64,000 bases of DNA from Streptomyces sp. NRRL F-5126 (GTDB taxonomy: Bacteria; Actinomycetota; Actinomycetes; Streptomycetales; Streptomycetaceae), in contig NZ_JOFZ01000008.1 of assembly GCF_000721265.1 (NCBI RefSeq), positions 390,672-454,671 on the forward strand, given 5' to 3'. Each line of letters starts with the position of its first letter. Position 1 is the first letter of the stretch. The position numbers and the translations under genes are program-made. This document shows positions 43,993 through 53,147 of this stretch, one piece after another. The notes beneath the pieces are model-generated. The model saw only the letters and a list, made by a program, of their open reading frames with translations, did not search any database and was not told where the DNA came from.

Positions 43993-45369
43993 GTGGCGTC
44001 CAACAAGCCTGCCCCGGAACCCCCGTTCCAAACACGCCCCTTCGGCGCTGCCGCCCCGTTCGAAGGCGCGGCGTACAACGCCACCGCGTACAACGGCGGT
44101 CCGCACATGGAGACTTACCCCGGGACGTACGGATCACACGCCCCCGCGGTCGGATACGGCGGCGGCCAGGGCAACGGTGGCGGGTACGGCTACGGCAACC
44201 AGGGCCTCGCGCCGCGTCAGGCACCGGCCCACGCACAGGGCCCTTACGCCGCCCCGGCGTTCGCCTTCCCCGAGGAGGCGGCCCCGCCGGCCGGGCCCGC
44301 GTACGACGACGGCCCGGCATTCGACGACGGCCCGGCATTCGACGAGGGCCCGGCGTTCGACGAGGGCCTGTCCGAGGAGGAGGAGAAGGCGTGGGGTGCC
44401 TTCTCGGCCGAGGAGGGGTCGGCCACCTCGATCTCCCCGCTGCGCGGCAAGCACCGCGTCGTCAAGCAGCGCGGCGGCCTTGCCCGCAGCTCCACCGTGC
44501 TCGGCGTCGGCGTCATCGCGGCCGTCGGGGCCGGCGGGGTCGCGGCCGCCCAGGGCAAGCCGCCCGTCTCCATATCCGTGCCCGACGCCATCACGGACCA
44601 CATCCCGCAGAGCGTGGCGTCGATCCCGGTCGTCGGGTCGATCGTGCCGGACAAGAAGGCCTCGCCGCAGGATGTCCTCGCGAGCGAACCGCTCACCACG
44701 GCGGGCATGACCACCGCCGACCTCAAGCACGGCTCCACGGACGCCGGCGAGGCCCTGCGGGCGCGGATACTCGAGCAGGCCGCGGCGCAGCAGCAGGCCG
44801 CCGACGACACCGCGCAGCAGCAGGCCGAGCAGCAGGCGGCCGCCAAGGCGCACGCCGAGGCGGAGAAGCAGCAGGCCGCGGCGCACAAGAAGGCGGAAGA
44901 GGCCAAGAAGAAGGCCGCCGCCGAGGCGAAGAAGAAGGCGGAGGCCGAGCGCCTCGCCAAGCTGGCGAAGAGCTACACGCTCCCCGTCTCCTCGTACAGG
45001 ATCACCGGCACCTTCGGCGAGCCGGGTTCGATGTGGTCGTCCGGCTACCACACAGGCCTCGACTTCGCGGCCCCCACGGGCACGCCGATCAAGGCCGTGC
45101 ACGGCGGCACGGTCGTGTCGGCGGGCTGGGCGGGCGCCTACGGGTACCGCACGGTCGTGAAGCTCGACGACGGCGAGGAGCTCTGGTACTGCCACCAGTC
45201 GTCGATGCTCGTGTCGGCCGGGCAGAAAGTCACCACCGGCGAGGTCATCGGCCGTGTCGGCGCCACCGGCAACGTGACGGGGCCGCACCTGCACCTGGAG
45301 GTCCACACGGCCGCGGGCAAGGCGATCGACCCGAGGCCCTGGCTCGAGGCGCACGGCCACACCCCCTGA
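43993..45369 (+). CDS. Secreted/anchored M23 peptidase with coiled coil, under riboswitch control
   Basis: A 458-residue cell-wall endopeptidase. Residues 1-150 are a disordered Tyr/Gly/Pro-rich region with four tandem GPAFDD/E units (around 44308-44366). A membrane segment follows (STVLGVGVIAAVGAGGVAAA, about 172-192), then an Ala/Gln/Lys coiled coil (QAAAKAHAEAEKQQAAAHKK and onward) and the LytM domain: ITGTFGEPGSMWSSGYHTGLDF (zinc His and Asp), WYCHQSS, and GPHLHLEVH. GTG at 43993, with AAGGAG about 13 bases upstream in the riboswitch tail. Typical partner of c-di-AMP signalling that limits wall hydrolysis during growth. Confidence 0.9.
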   Translation: MASNKPAPEPPFQTRPFGAAAPFEGAAYNATAYNGGPHMETYPGTYGSHAPAVGYGGGQGNGGGYGYGNQGLAPRQAPAHAQGPYAAPAFAFPEEAAPPAGPAYDDGPAFDDGPAFDEGPAFDEGLSEEEEKAWGAFSAEEGSATSISPLRGKHRVVKQRGGLARSSTVLGVGVIAAVGAGGVAAAQGKPPVSISVPDAITDHIPQSVASIPVVGSIVPDKKASPQDVLASEPLTTAGMTTADLKHGSTDAGEALRARILEQAAAQQQAADDTAQQQAEQQAAAKAHAEAEKQQAAAHKKAEEAKKKAAAEAKKKAEAERLAKLAKSYTLPVSSYRITGTFGEPGSMWSSGYHTGLDFAAPTGTPIKAVHGGTVVSAGWAGAYGYRTVVKLDDGEELWYCHQSSMLVSAGQKVTTGEVIGRVGATGNVTGPHLHLEVHTAAGKAIDPRPWLEAHGHTP

Positions 45370-45424
45370 CCGGCCGGCGGGAGGGGGCTGCGCGGGCGCT
45401 GCCGCCTGCGGGTTCAATGGAGGC

Positions 45425-46369
45425 ATGACCGATCGACGCCCGCTGGGCCCCTCCGACCTGACCGTCTCCCCTCTCTGCCTGGGCGCCAACGTCTTCAGCT
45501 GGAGCGCCGACGAGGCGACGACGTTCGACGTCCTCGACGCGTACGCGGCGGGCGGCGGCAACTTCGTCGACACCGCCGACTCGTACGGGCGGGCGGCGGA
45601 CGGGTCCAAGGGCGGCGGCTCCGAGGCGCTGATCGGGAAGTGGATGGCGGCGCGCGGCAACCGCGACGACGTCGTCATCGCGACCAAGGTCGGCAACCAC
45701 CCCGAGTACAAGGGCCTCGCGCCCGAAACGATCAGGGCCGCCGTCGAACTGTCGCTGACCAGGCTCGGCACCGACCACATCGACCTGTACTACACGCACT
45801 TCGACGACGAGTCCGTCCCCGTCGAGGACATCATCGGCACGCTCGACGCGCTGGTGAGGGAGGGCAAGGTGCGCCAGATCGGGGCCTCCAACATCAGCCC
45901 GGAGCGGCTGACCGCCTCCCTGGCCCTCTCCGAGCGCGAGGGCCTCGCACGCTATGTCGCGCTCCAGCCGCACTACAACCTGGTCTCCCGCGACACGTAC
46001 GAGGGCCCGCTGCAGGACGTCGTCGCGGACAACGGCCTGAGCACGCTGCCGTACTTCTCGCTGGCCGCGGGCTTCCTCACCGGCAAGTACCGGCCGGGCA
46101 CCCAGGTGGAGAGCGTGCGCTCCGGCAGGGCGGGCGCCTACGTGGAGACCGACAGGGGACGCAAGGTGCTGGCCGCGCTCGACGGCGTGGCGCAGGCGCG
46201 TGGCGCCGAGGTCGCGACCGTCGCGCTGGCGTGGCTGGCGCAGCGCCCCACCGTGGCCGCGCCCATCGCGTCGGCCCGCACGCTCGAACAGCTGCCCGCG
46301 CTGCTCGCGGTGCAGGACCTGCGCCTGACGGACGACGAGATGGCGGAGCTGACGACGGCGTCCGCCTGA
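45425..46369 (+). CDS. Aldo/keto reductase
   Basis: A 314-residue NADPH-dependent AKR. Catalytic tetrad visible: Asp49 (NFVDTADSYG), Tyr54, Lys88 (VIATKVGNH) and His125 (LYYTHFDDES). The barrel continues with IGASNISPERL, LQPHYNLVSR, and the C-terminal cofactor region (ATVALAWLAQRPTVAAPIASARTLEQL). Substrate unknown. ATG preceded by GGAGG with only one base between, so initiation may rely on another signal. It is convergent with prsW (29 bp between stop codons). Confidence 0.92.
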   Translation: MTDRRPLGPSDLTVSPLCLGANVFSWSADEATTFDVLDAYAAGGGNFVDTADSYGRAADGSKGGGSEALIGKWMAARGNRDDVVIATKVGNHPEYKGLAPETIRAAVELSLTRLGTDHIDLYYTHFDDESVPVEDIIGTLDALVREGKVRQIGASNISPERLTASLALSEREGLARYVALQPHYNLVSRDTYEGPLQDVVADNGLSTLPYFSLAAGFLTGKYRPGTQVESVRSGRAGAYVETDRGRKVLAALDGVAQARGAEVATVALAWLAQRPTVAAPIASARTLEQLPALLAVQDLRLTDDEMAELTTASA

Positions 46370-46398
46370 GGACACCCGGAGTCGGCTCGCGAGCGGGG

Positions 46399-47697
46399 CT
46401 AGAGGCGGTACGGGTTGAAGCCCGAGTGGTCCAGATACGGGGGCGGCGCCCAGACCCGGCCCGTGGCGCGCGCCGCGTGCAGCAGCGCGTGCCCGGCCGG
46501 CTCCCGGCGCTCCCATATTCGGGCCAGCAGCTCGCGCTCGCGCACGGCGAATTCGGCGGCCGGCACCGCCCCGCGCTCCGCCTGCCGGCGCAGGGCGGCG
46601 AGGGCCGTCGCGTGCCGCCCGTACTCCGTGACGGCCTTCGCCGCCGAGGTGCCGTACGTGCGGCCCGCGAAGTCGCGTGCCATGGTCCTGGCCCGCATCG
46701 AGGACAGCGCGCAGGGCACGGCCGGGTCGAGCCAGCCCGCCGCCACGTACGCCGGCAGGACGTCGGAGACCATCCGCAGGCCTCGCTGGCGTGCCCATAT
46801 CGTCAGCCACGTGACGAGGCCGAACACGGGCACCATGAACAGGGCGTAGACGATGTAGAAGCCGAACGGCCGGAAGAACCCCGACGAGGCGTTCCACAGC
46901 GCGTGCATGCCCATGGCCAGGAGCAGCCCGGTCAGCGGCGCCGCCACCCGCAGCGCCTTCGCGTGACGGCCGCCGACGAGGGTCCTCAGCCCGAAACCGA
47001 CGCCGGTGAGCACGGTGAACAGCGGATGCGCGAACGGCGACATCACTATCCGGACGAAGAACGTGGCCACCGTGAACGAGGCGATCCCCGTGCCGCCCAG
47101 CAGCTTGTCCTCACCGAAGGCGTTGCCGAGGTAGAGGATGTTCTCCGTGAACGCGAAGCCGGTGGCGGTGAAGCCGGCGAAGACGATGCCGTCGACCACG
47201 CCGGTGAAGTGGCGCCGCCGGAAGAGGAACAGCAGCAGTACGGCCGTGCCCTTGGCGCTCTCCTCGACGACGGGCGCTATGGCCGTGGCCCCCAGGGACT
47301 GCGCGCCCGCGGGGTCGGCCGTGGCGGTCGTCAGCCATTGCGTCGCGAACGAGTTCGCGATGATCGCGATGAGCGCGGCGGCGCACGCACCCCAGGCGAA
47401 CGCGAAGGCCAGGTTGGACCAGGGGCCCGGGTCCACCCGGCCGACCCAGCGGAAGACGGCCACCAGCACCGGCACGGGCGCGATGGCCAGCGCGAGCCCG
47501 ACGAAGAACCCCTCCGTGCCCGTCTGGTCGCGCACGAGCGCCAGGATGACGAGGCCGCAGAGTGTGAGCAGCGTGACGAGAGCACCGATCCGCACCCCGC
47601 GGCGCCGCGCCAGCGCGCGCCCCCGCTCTCGCAGTGACCGGCCGCCGAGGCGCATCGCAGGCCGCGGCTGAAGGAACTGCGGGGTCGATTCGCTCAC
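46399..47697 (-). CDS. PrsW family intramembrane metalloprotease
   Basis: A 432-residue multi-spanning membrane protease (about eight hydrophobic helices). PrsW motifs: EESAK (motif I, within IAPVVEESAKGTAVLLLFLF), FAFTENILYLG (motif II), FAHPLFTVLTGVGFG (motif III) and GMHALWN (motif IV). In Bacillus, PrsW makes the first cut in the anti-sigma factor RsiW; the target here is unknown. GTG at 47697; the GTG is preceded by an 18-bp palindrome and a -10-like TAGGGT, and there is no ribosome site, so a leaderless mRNA is likely. The C-terminal 120 residues after the last helix are soluble. Confidence 0.9.
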   Translation of the reverse strand: MSESTPQFLQPRPAMRLGGRSLRERGRALARRRGVRIGALVTLLTLCGLVILALVRDQTGTEGFFVGLALAIAPVPVLVAVFRWVGRVDPGPWSNLAFAFAWGACAAALIAIIANSFATQWLTTATADPAGAQSLGATAIAPVVEESAKGTAVLLLFLFRRRHFTGVVDGIVFAGFTATGFAFTENILYLGNAFGEDKLLGGTGIASFTVATFFVRIVMSPFAHPLFTVLTGVGFGLRTLVGGRHAKALRVAAPLTGLLLAMGMHALWNASSGFFRPFGFYIVYALFMVPVFGLVTWLTIWARQRGLRMVSDVLPAYVAAGWLDPAVPCALSSMRARTMARDFAGRTYGTSAAKAVTEYGRHATALAALRRQAERGAVPAAEFAVRERELLARIWERREPAGHALLHAARATGRVWAPPPYLDHSGFNPYRL

Positions 47698-47701
47698 GTA
47701 T

Positions 47702-47719
47702 TGACCCTAACGAGGGTCA
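47702..47719. promoter_or_regulatory. 18-bp palindrome at the prsW promoter
   Basis: TGACCCTAACGAGGGTCA has perfect 7-bp arms around 4 bases and ends 4 bases before the prsW GTG; the minus-strand -10-like TAGGGT lies inside it. Candidate operator. Confidence 0.5.
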
Positions 47720-47756
47720 CTGACAACGGCGATGGCGCCTTCGGCCCCATTCGGGC

Positions 47757-48503
47757 TCATTTTCGCCGGAACAGCAGGTCACGCACCACGTGCCCCTTGT
47801 CGAGGCCCTGGCCCTCGAAGCGGGTCAGCGGCCGGTGGGCGGGCCGCTCGGCGAAGCCGCCGCCGGGTGCCGTGTTCTGATACGCATCGTGCTCGTCCAG
47901 GACGGCCAGCATCTGCTCGGCGTACGGCTCCCAGTCGGTCGCGCAGTGCAGCACGGCGCCCGGGGCCATTCGGGTGGCGGCCAGGTCCAGGAACTCCGGC
48001 TGGACGAGCCTGCGCTTGTGGTGGCGCTTCTTCGGCCAGGGGTCGGGAAAGTACACGCGGATCCCGGCGAGCGACGCGGGCGCCAGCATTTCGCGCATCA
48101 GGATGACGGCGTCCCCGTTGGCCACGCGCACGTTGGTGAGCCCCTCGCGCTCGGCGAGCGCGAGGAGGTTTCCCTGTCCCGGGGTGTGGACGTCCACGGC
48201 GAGCAGGCCGGTGCCGGGATCCGCGGCGGCCATGCGGGCGGTCGTCTCGCCCATGCCGAACCCGATCTCCAGCACGACGGGCACCGCGCCGAACATCGCG
48301 TCGAGGTCGAGGACCCGCTGCCCGTCGACGTCGAAGCCCCAGGTGGACCAGAGTCGCCTGATGGCGTCGGCCTGCCCGGCCGTCACGCGGCTGCGGCGCG
48401 GCTGGAAGCTGCGGATGCGCCGCTCGAAGTGTTCCCCGGCGGGGTCGGCCGCGGGGCCGCCGTCGGGGAACAGCCGGCTGGGGGTCTCGGACTGGGGGGA
48501 CAT
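47757..48503 (-). CDS. trmB: tRNA (guanine-N7)-methyltransferase TrmB
   Basis: A 248-residue SAM enzyme that forms m7G46 in tRNA. Signature SAM loop VVLEIGFGMGETTARMA, LAVDVHTPGQGNLL, and the catalytic motif YFPDPWPKKRHHKRR. ATG at 48503; a -10-like TACGAT lies about 9 bases upstream and no ribosome site is evident. It follows prsW in opposite transcription order on the same strand, 60 bp apart. Confidence 0.95.
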   Translation of the reverse strand: MSPQSETPSRLFPDGGPAADPAGEHFERRIRSFQPRRSRVTAGQADAIRRLWSTWGFDVDGQRVLDLDAMFGAVPVVLEIGFGMGETTARMAAADPGTGLLAVDVHTPGQGNLLALAEREGLTNVRVANGDAVILMREMLAPASLAGIRVYFPDPWPKKRHHKRRLVQPEFLDLAATRMAPGAVLHCATDWEPYAEQMLAVLDEHDAYQNTAPGGGFAERPAHRPLTRFEGQGLDKGHVVRDLLFRRK

Positions 48504-48666
48504 GGTGCACCCATCGTAAACGGCCGCCGGGCGCCGCCGGGTCCCGCGCCGGCCCGCCCCCGCGCCGCCGGGTCCTGCCGCCCGGCCGCCCGGCCGCCCG
48601 CCGGTCAAGGACCGCGGTGGCCGCCACCTCCGTGCCCGGGCCACGACTCCCCGTGCGGGGGCCCGC

Positions 48667-50289
48667 CTACGCCGGCGCCATCAGCAGCGGCCTCGCCTGC
48701 TCGCGCAGGCGCGCGACGCGGGGCTCGTCCCCGTAGGGCTCGAGGCGGTGCAGCAGGTCCCTGACGTACTCCGTCGTACGCGCCGACGAGATGCGGCCCG
48801 CCACCTCCACCGCGCGTGAGCCCGCCGCGCACGCCGCGTCCAGATTGCCGGACTCCAGCTCGGCGACGGCGCTCACGACCAGCCGCAGGCCGTGGGAGCG
48901 CACGAACTCCTCCGTCGGCTTCGACAGCGCCTGCTCGGTGAACCTGCGCACCTGCCGCGGCAGTTTCAGGTCGCGATAGCACTCCGCGGCGTCGGCGGCG
49001 AACCGGTCGTACGAGTAGAACGCCAGCCAGGTCGGGTCCGCGTCGCCCTCGCGCGAGCGCTCCAGCCAGCCCTCGGCCGCCTTGAGCGCCGCGCCGGCCG
49101 TCGTCGCGTCGCCCGCCTTCGCGTGCGCGCGGGCCTCGACGAGGCGGAAGAAGCTCATGGTGCGCGCCGTCGCCAGGCCCCTGTTGCGCTCGACGGCGGC
49201 CTGCGCCAGGTCGACGCCCTCGTCGGCGAAGCCCCGGTACGTCGCCTGGAGGGACATCGACGCGAGCACGTACCCGCCGAGCGGCACGTCCGCCGCCGCG
49301 CGGGCGAGCCGCAGCGCCTGGATGTAGTAGCGCTGCGCGGCCTCCTGCTGGCCGGTGTCGAAGGCCATCCACCCGGCGAGCCTGGTCAGTTCCGCCGTGG
49401 CGCCGAACAGGCCGCGCCCGACCTCGTCGCTGTAGGCGCCGAGCAGCAGCGGCGCCGCGTCGACCCGCAGGCACTCGGGCACCATGGAGGAACGCCAGTC
49501 GCCGCCGCCGTACTTGGAGTCCCAGCGTCTCGCGTCCGCGGCCGCCTCGCGCAGCTTCGCGACGTCGCTGTGGCCGACCCTGAGCGGTGCCGCGGCGTCG
49601 GCGGCGGCGCCGTTCGCGCCGTCGGCGCCGGGCTGCTGGAGGCCGGCGGTGCCCGTGCCCGCCACCGTGGCCCCTGCCGCCGCCGCGGTCCCCTCGGCCG
49701 CCGCCTGCGCGCCGGGGCCGCCCGTGCCCGTGCCGGCGCCCGCCTGGCCGGTTCTGCGGCCCCGCGCGGTGTCCGCGCCGTGCGCCCCGCGCGCGGCCAG
49801 CGCGACGGACGTGTCGCGTGCCACGGAGGAATCGGCGGGCGATATCAGCCAGCGTGAGGCGGGCGTCGCGTAAGCGCTCACCGAGAACGATCCCGCCAGC
49901 GACTGCCACAGGCCTCCTGAGCCGGCCCTGCGGCCCGCGAGGTCGAGGCGGTACAGCTCCGTGGCCGTGCGCACCGCCTGGCCGACATCGCGCGGGAACG
50001 CCAGCCCGACCTCGGGCGCCGGATCCGCGTCCGCGAGCCCGATCTCGTGCAGCGGTACCGGCCTGCCGAGCTTCGCCCCGATCGCGGACGCGATCAGGTG
50101 GGGCGCGGCGCCCTGCGGCACCATGCCCTTCGACACCCACCGCGCCACGGACGTCTTGTCATAACGGAGCGTCAGGCCGCGTTGCGCCCCGAGGTCGTTG
50201 ACACGCCTGGCAAGCCCGGCGTTGCTGATTCCCGCGAGGGCGAGGACCGTACCGAGCTTCTCGTTCGGCCCGCGTAGCTCCCTGGACAT
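48667..50289 (-). CDS. NsdA-like regulator (N-terminal helix-turn-helix, TPR repeats)
   Basis: A 540-residue protein resembling the NsdA/NsdB group of Streptomyces TPR regulators of development and antibiotic production. N-terminal helix-turn-helix-like region ([22 protein letters not shown], then [17 protein letters not shown]) is followed by an Ala/Gly-rich linker (about 165-230) and then helical TPR-type repeats ([64 protein letters not shown]). No receiver domain. ATG 50289. The 5' region is divergent to the asparagine-synthetase-like gene. Confidence 0.75.
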   Translation of the reverse strand: MSRELRGPNEKLGTVLALAGISNAGLARRVNDLGAQRGLTLRYDKTSVARWVSKGMVPQGAAPHLIASAIGAKLGRPVPLHEIGLADADPAPEVGLAFPRDVGQAVRTATELYRLDLAGRRAGSGGLWQSLAGSFSVSAYATPASRWLISPADSSVARDTSVALAARGAHGADTARGRRTGQAGAGTGTGGPGAQAAAEGTAAAAGATVAGTGTAGLQQPGADGANGAAADAAAPLRVGHSDVAKLREAAADARRWDSKYGGGDWRSSMVPECLRVDAAPLLLGAYSDEVGRGLFGATAELTRLAGWMAFDTGQQEAAQRYYIQALRLARAAADVPLGGYVLASMSLQATYRGFADEGVDLAQAAVERNRGLATARTMSFFRLVEARAHAKAGDATTAGAALKAAEGWLERSREGDADPTWLAFYSYDRFAADAAECYRDLKLPRQVRRFTEQALSKPTEEFVRSHGLRLVVSAVAELESGNLDAACAAGSRAVEVAGRISSARTTEYVRDLLHRLEPYGDEPRVARLREQARPLLMAPA

Positions 50290-50940
50290 GCGTCACCCCT
50301 CGACACACAGACGGCCGCCGCGTCGCGGCATAGGCGCGCGGCATTCGTAAACCCAGCGTAGTTCGCCACATCCCGACCGTTAAGGGGCGGACTTCCGGAT
50401 GGCGGGAATGTGGTCCGTCGGCGGGACGCACATCCGTGCGGCCGGCGGCGGCGCACGCCGTCGTGACGACGCGCCGTGCTCCTCCCGTGTGGCCGTGCGC
50501 CCGGACGTGCGCCGTGGCCGCCCGCCGGGGAGAGCGCTTCCATGGGTCCTGCGTGGGTCGGCCCGCTGCGTACTGGAACCAGCGGGCTGGGGGACACCGC
50601 CGCCCCAATCCCCGCGGGCGGCGGACCGGTCCGGGAGGCGCGAGGCGTCCTCCCGGACCGAGCGTGCGTACGTTCCCCGCGTGCTTCCGCACGCCCGGCC
50701 GCGGTGCGGCGCCGCTCGCGGATTTGGCCGAATGACGCCCGTCGTGCGCCGACGCCGGCGGCGGACCGCCGCCGGGCGAAGGGTTCCCGGCAAGGGGCGT
50801 GTTCCGGCCAGTTGGCTCATGCCAGGGGCGCATGCGCCACGCGGCCCGTGCCTCCGTCCCCCCTCCTGTGCGCCGTTGGCGTGGCAGCATGGTCCCGAAC
50901 GGGCTATGGCTTGGATTGTCCACAGGGTGTGGAGGCGGCG
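50290..50940. other. 651-bp intergenic region between two divergent genes
   Basis: No frame here has convincing codon bias or a ribosome site. The minus-strand promoter for the NsdA-like gene and the plus-strand promoter for the asparagine-synthetase-like gene must lie here. GCCGGCGGCGGACCGCCGCCGG (around 50751-50780) is a strong inverted repeat. Confidence 0.45.
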
Positions 50941-53073
50941 ATGCGCTGGCTGGTGGGGTGGAGCAGTATCGCCGCTCATTTCGGCACGGTCGGTGCCGTA
51001 GACTCCCTCGGCGACCTCGACGACGGCGGCACGATCACGCCCGTGGGCTCCCAACTCCTGTGGGGGGACCCGGATCCGCTGTGGGCCGTCGGCGACTGGC
51101 GGCCCGACGAGGTACGCGTCGTGTCCGTCGACCCGTTCAACCGCCTGGCCGTCCTCGGCTGCTGCGGCGCCACCGACGACGAACTGCGCCTGGGGATCGT
51201 CGCCGCGCGCGGCGGCGCCCTGCGCCACCTGACCGCCTGGCCCGGCAGCTACACCGCCGTCGCGCAGATAGGGCGGCGCATCACCATCGCGGGCGACCTC
51301 GCGGGCGCGCGCCCCGTCTTCCACACGCCCTGGGCGGGCGGCACCGCCTACGCCACCGCGGCCCTGCCGCTCGCCGACCTCATCGAGGCCCAGCTCGACG
51401 TCGGGCATCTCGCGGCGCTGCTCGCCTGCCCCGAGACGCCCGAGGCGCTGCGCGACTCCACCCCCTACGAGGGTGTCAAGCGCATCCCGCCGGGCCACGC
51501 GCTGATCCTGCGCGAGGGCTCGCGCGAGATCACCGGCTACGAACCCGTCGCGTCCCTCGCCGTCGCCGCGCCGCAGCGCGACCCCGAACACGCCGTACGC
51601 GACGTGAAGGACGCCCTCGTCGAGGCCGTGCGCACGCGCCTCACGGCGCCGCGCCACGCGCCCGAGACGCCCCTGCCCGATCCGGGCCCCGTGCCGGGCA
51701 TGGGCCCGGCGGACCGCCGCGCCGCACGCGGCGCCCCGCTGCCCGGCATCGGCGCCGACCTCTCGGGAGGCAGCGCGTCCGCCACGCTCGCGCTGCTCGC
51801 CGCCGGGCTGCCCGGCGCGCCAGGCACGGTGCTCGGACACGGCACGGGCGCCGGCGAACGCCTGCTCGCCGTCACGTTCAACGACCTCACCACCGGCGGC
51901 AGGGACGACGCGGAACTCGAACGTGCGGGCCTCATCGCGGAGAACCCGCGCCTCCACCACGTCGTGGTCGCGGGCGGCGCCGAGGCGCTGCCGTACGCCG
52001 ACCTCGACGGGCCGCTCACCGACGAGCCGGGGCCCGCACTCGTCGGGGCCGCCCGCCACAAGCGGCGCCTCGCGGCGGGCAGCGCCGACCACTTGACGGG
52101 CGCCGGCGCGCGGCAGGTGCTCGACGCGCACCCCGCGCGCCTGGCCGACCTCCTGCTCGACCGGCGCAGACGCCACCTGCTCCATCCCGTGACGGAACTG
52201 GCCCGCTCCGAACTGGCGCGTTCCGAGGGGGCGTCGGCGTTCTCGCTGTTCTCGCTCTTCGTTCCGCTGACCGTCTACCGGGCGGCCCGCCGTCTGGCCC
52301 GCACGCCGTACCGCACCGGAATGGAGGACGCCGCCGCCCGGTTGCCCGCGGCGAACCGGGCTGCGCCCACGAACGGTTACGGCGGCCCCGTCGACGCCTC
52401 CCTCGCCGCACTCACCTGGTCGCGCCCGGGTCCCGCCGCGCGCTGGCTGACGGGGGAGGCGCTCGCCCAGGTCTCCCAGCGGCTGCACGCGGCAGCCACC
52501 CGCCCCACCTCCGTACAGCGCCCGGGCGAGGCACGCGCGCGTGCGGCACTCGCGCGCTACGCCGCCGACCACCGCGTCTTCGAGCAGGCCGCGGAGATCC
52601 GCAGCCAGCGGCTGCACGCGCCGTTCCTCGACAACCAGGTCGTACGCGCGTGCCGCGAGCTGCCCGAGGCGCTGCGCGTCCAGCCCGACGCGCGCGCGGA
52701 GGTGCTGCGCACGGTCCTCGCGGGCACCGGCATCCACGACCTGCCGCCCGGCTGGGGCGCCACCTCGCGCGCGACGTACGCGGCGGCCGACCGCGCCGGC
52801 CTGCGCTCCGCGGTGGGCGAGCTGGTCTCGCTGTTCGACGCGCCGCTGCTCGCGGACGCGGGCCTCGTGGAGGCCCGGGTGGTGCGCAAGGCGCTGCGCG
52901 CCGCGGCGGACGGCGAACCGGTGCCCCTGGACGGCCTGGCCGACCTCGTCTCCACCGAACTGTGGCTGCGCCGCCTGCTGTCCCGCAGGGGGACGTGCTG
53001 GACGGGCACCGCGGCGCCGCGCCGGCGCGCGGTGGCGGGCGGCGTGATCCCGCGCCCGAAGCTCAGCACCTGA
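50941..53073 (+). CDS. Asparagine-synthetase-like protein with degenerate active sites
   Basis: A 710-residue relative of class-II amidotransferase/AsnB proteins. It begins MRWLVGW, so the glutaminase nucleophile Cys2 is absent. The N-terminal domain is otherwise Ntn-like (SVDPFNRLAVLGCCG, PGSYTAVAQIGRRITIAGD). The synthetase domain starts near 205; its PP-loop reads SGGSASA at 275-281, where AsnB has SGG-x-DSS, so the conserved Asp is Ala. LAAGSADHLTGAGA replaces the usual SGEGADELFGG. This looks like a pseudoenzyme or a repurposed ATP-dependent ligase. GGAGG 5 bases before the ATG. It is paired divergently with an NsdA-like regulator. Confidence 0.8.
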   Translation: MRWLVGWSSIAAHFGTVGAVDSLGDLDDGGTITPVGSQLLWGDPDPLWAVGDWRPDEVRVVSVDPFNRLAVLGCCGATDDELRLGIVAARGGALRHLTAWPGSYTAVAQIGRRITIAGDLAGARPVFHTPWAGGTAYATAALPLADLIEAQLDVGHLAALLACPETPEALRDSTPYEGVKRIPPGHALILREGSREITGYEPVASLAVAAPQRDPEHAVRDVKDALVEAVRTRLTAPRHAPETPLPDPGPVPGMGPADRRAARGAPLPGIGADLSGGSASATLALLAAGLPGAPGTVLGHGTGAGERLLAVTFNDLTTGGRDDAELERAGLIAENPRLHHVVVAGGAEALPYADLDGPLTDEPGPALVGAARHKRRLAAGSADHLTGAGARQVLDAHPARLADLLLDRRRRHLLHPVTELARSELARSEGASAFSLFSLFVPLTVYRAARRLARTPYRTGMEDAAARLPAANRAAPTNGYGGPVDASLAALTWSRPGPAARWLTGEALAQVSQRLHAAATRPTSVQRPGEARARAALARYAADHRVFEQAAEIRSQRLHAPFLDNQVVRACRELPEALRVQPDARAEVLRTVLAGTGIHDLPPGWGATSRATYAAADRAGLRSAVGELVSLFDAPLLADAGLVEARVVRKALRAAADGEPVPLDGLADLVSTELWLRRLLSRRGTCWTGTAAPRRRAVAGGVIPRPKLST

Positions 53074-53125
53074 GCACCTGAGCGCTTTGAGCACCTGAGC
53101 ACCTGAGCACCTGAGTGCTTGAGTA
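53063..53125. repeat. 8-bp minisatellite (AGCACCTG) between convergent genes
   Basis: At least five near-perfect copies of AGCACCTG with variants AGCGCTTTG and AGTGCTTG, spanning the stop codon of the asparagine-synthetase-like gene into the gap before the TetR stop codon. Confidence 0.85.
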
Positions 53126-53147
53126 CCTTCCCCCGGGACGCCGGTGG

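Noticed and set aside
50751..50780. Strong GC inverted repeat as a terminator or insulator
   Set aside because: It is in the middle of a divergent gap with no gene end near; simple GC-rich self-complementarity is the likely explanation.
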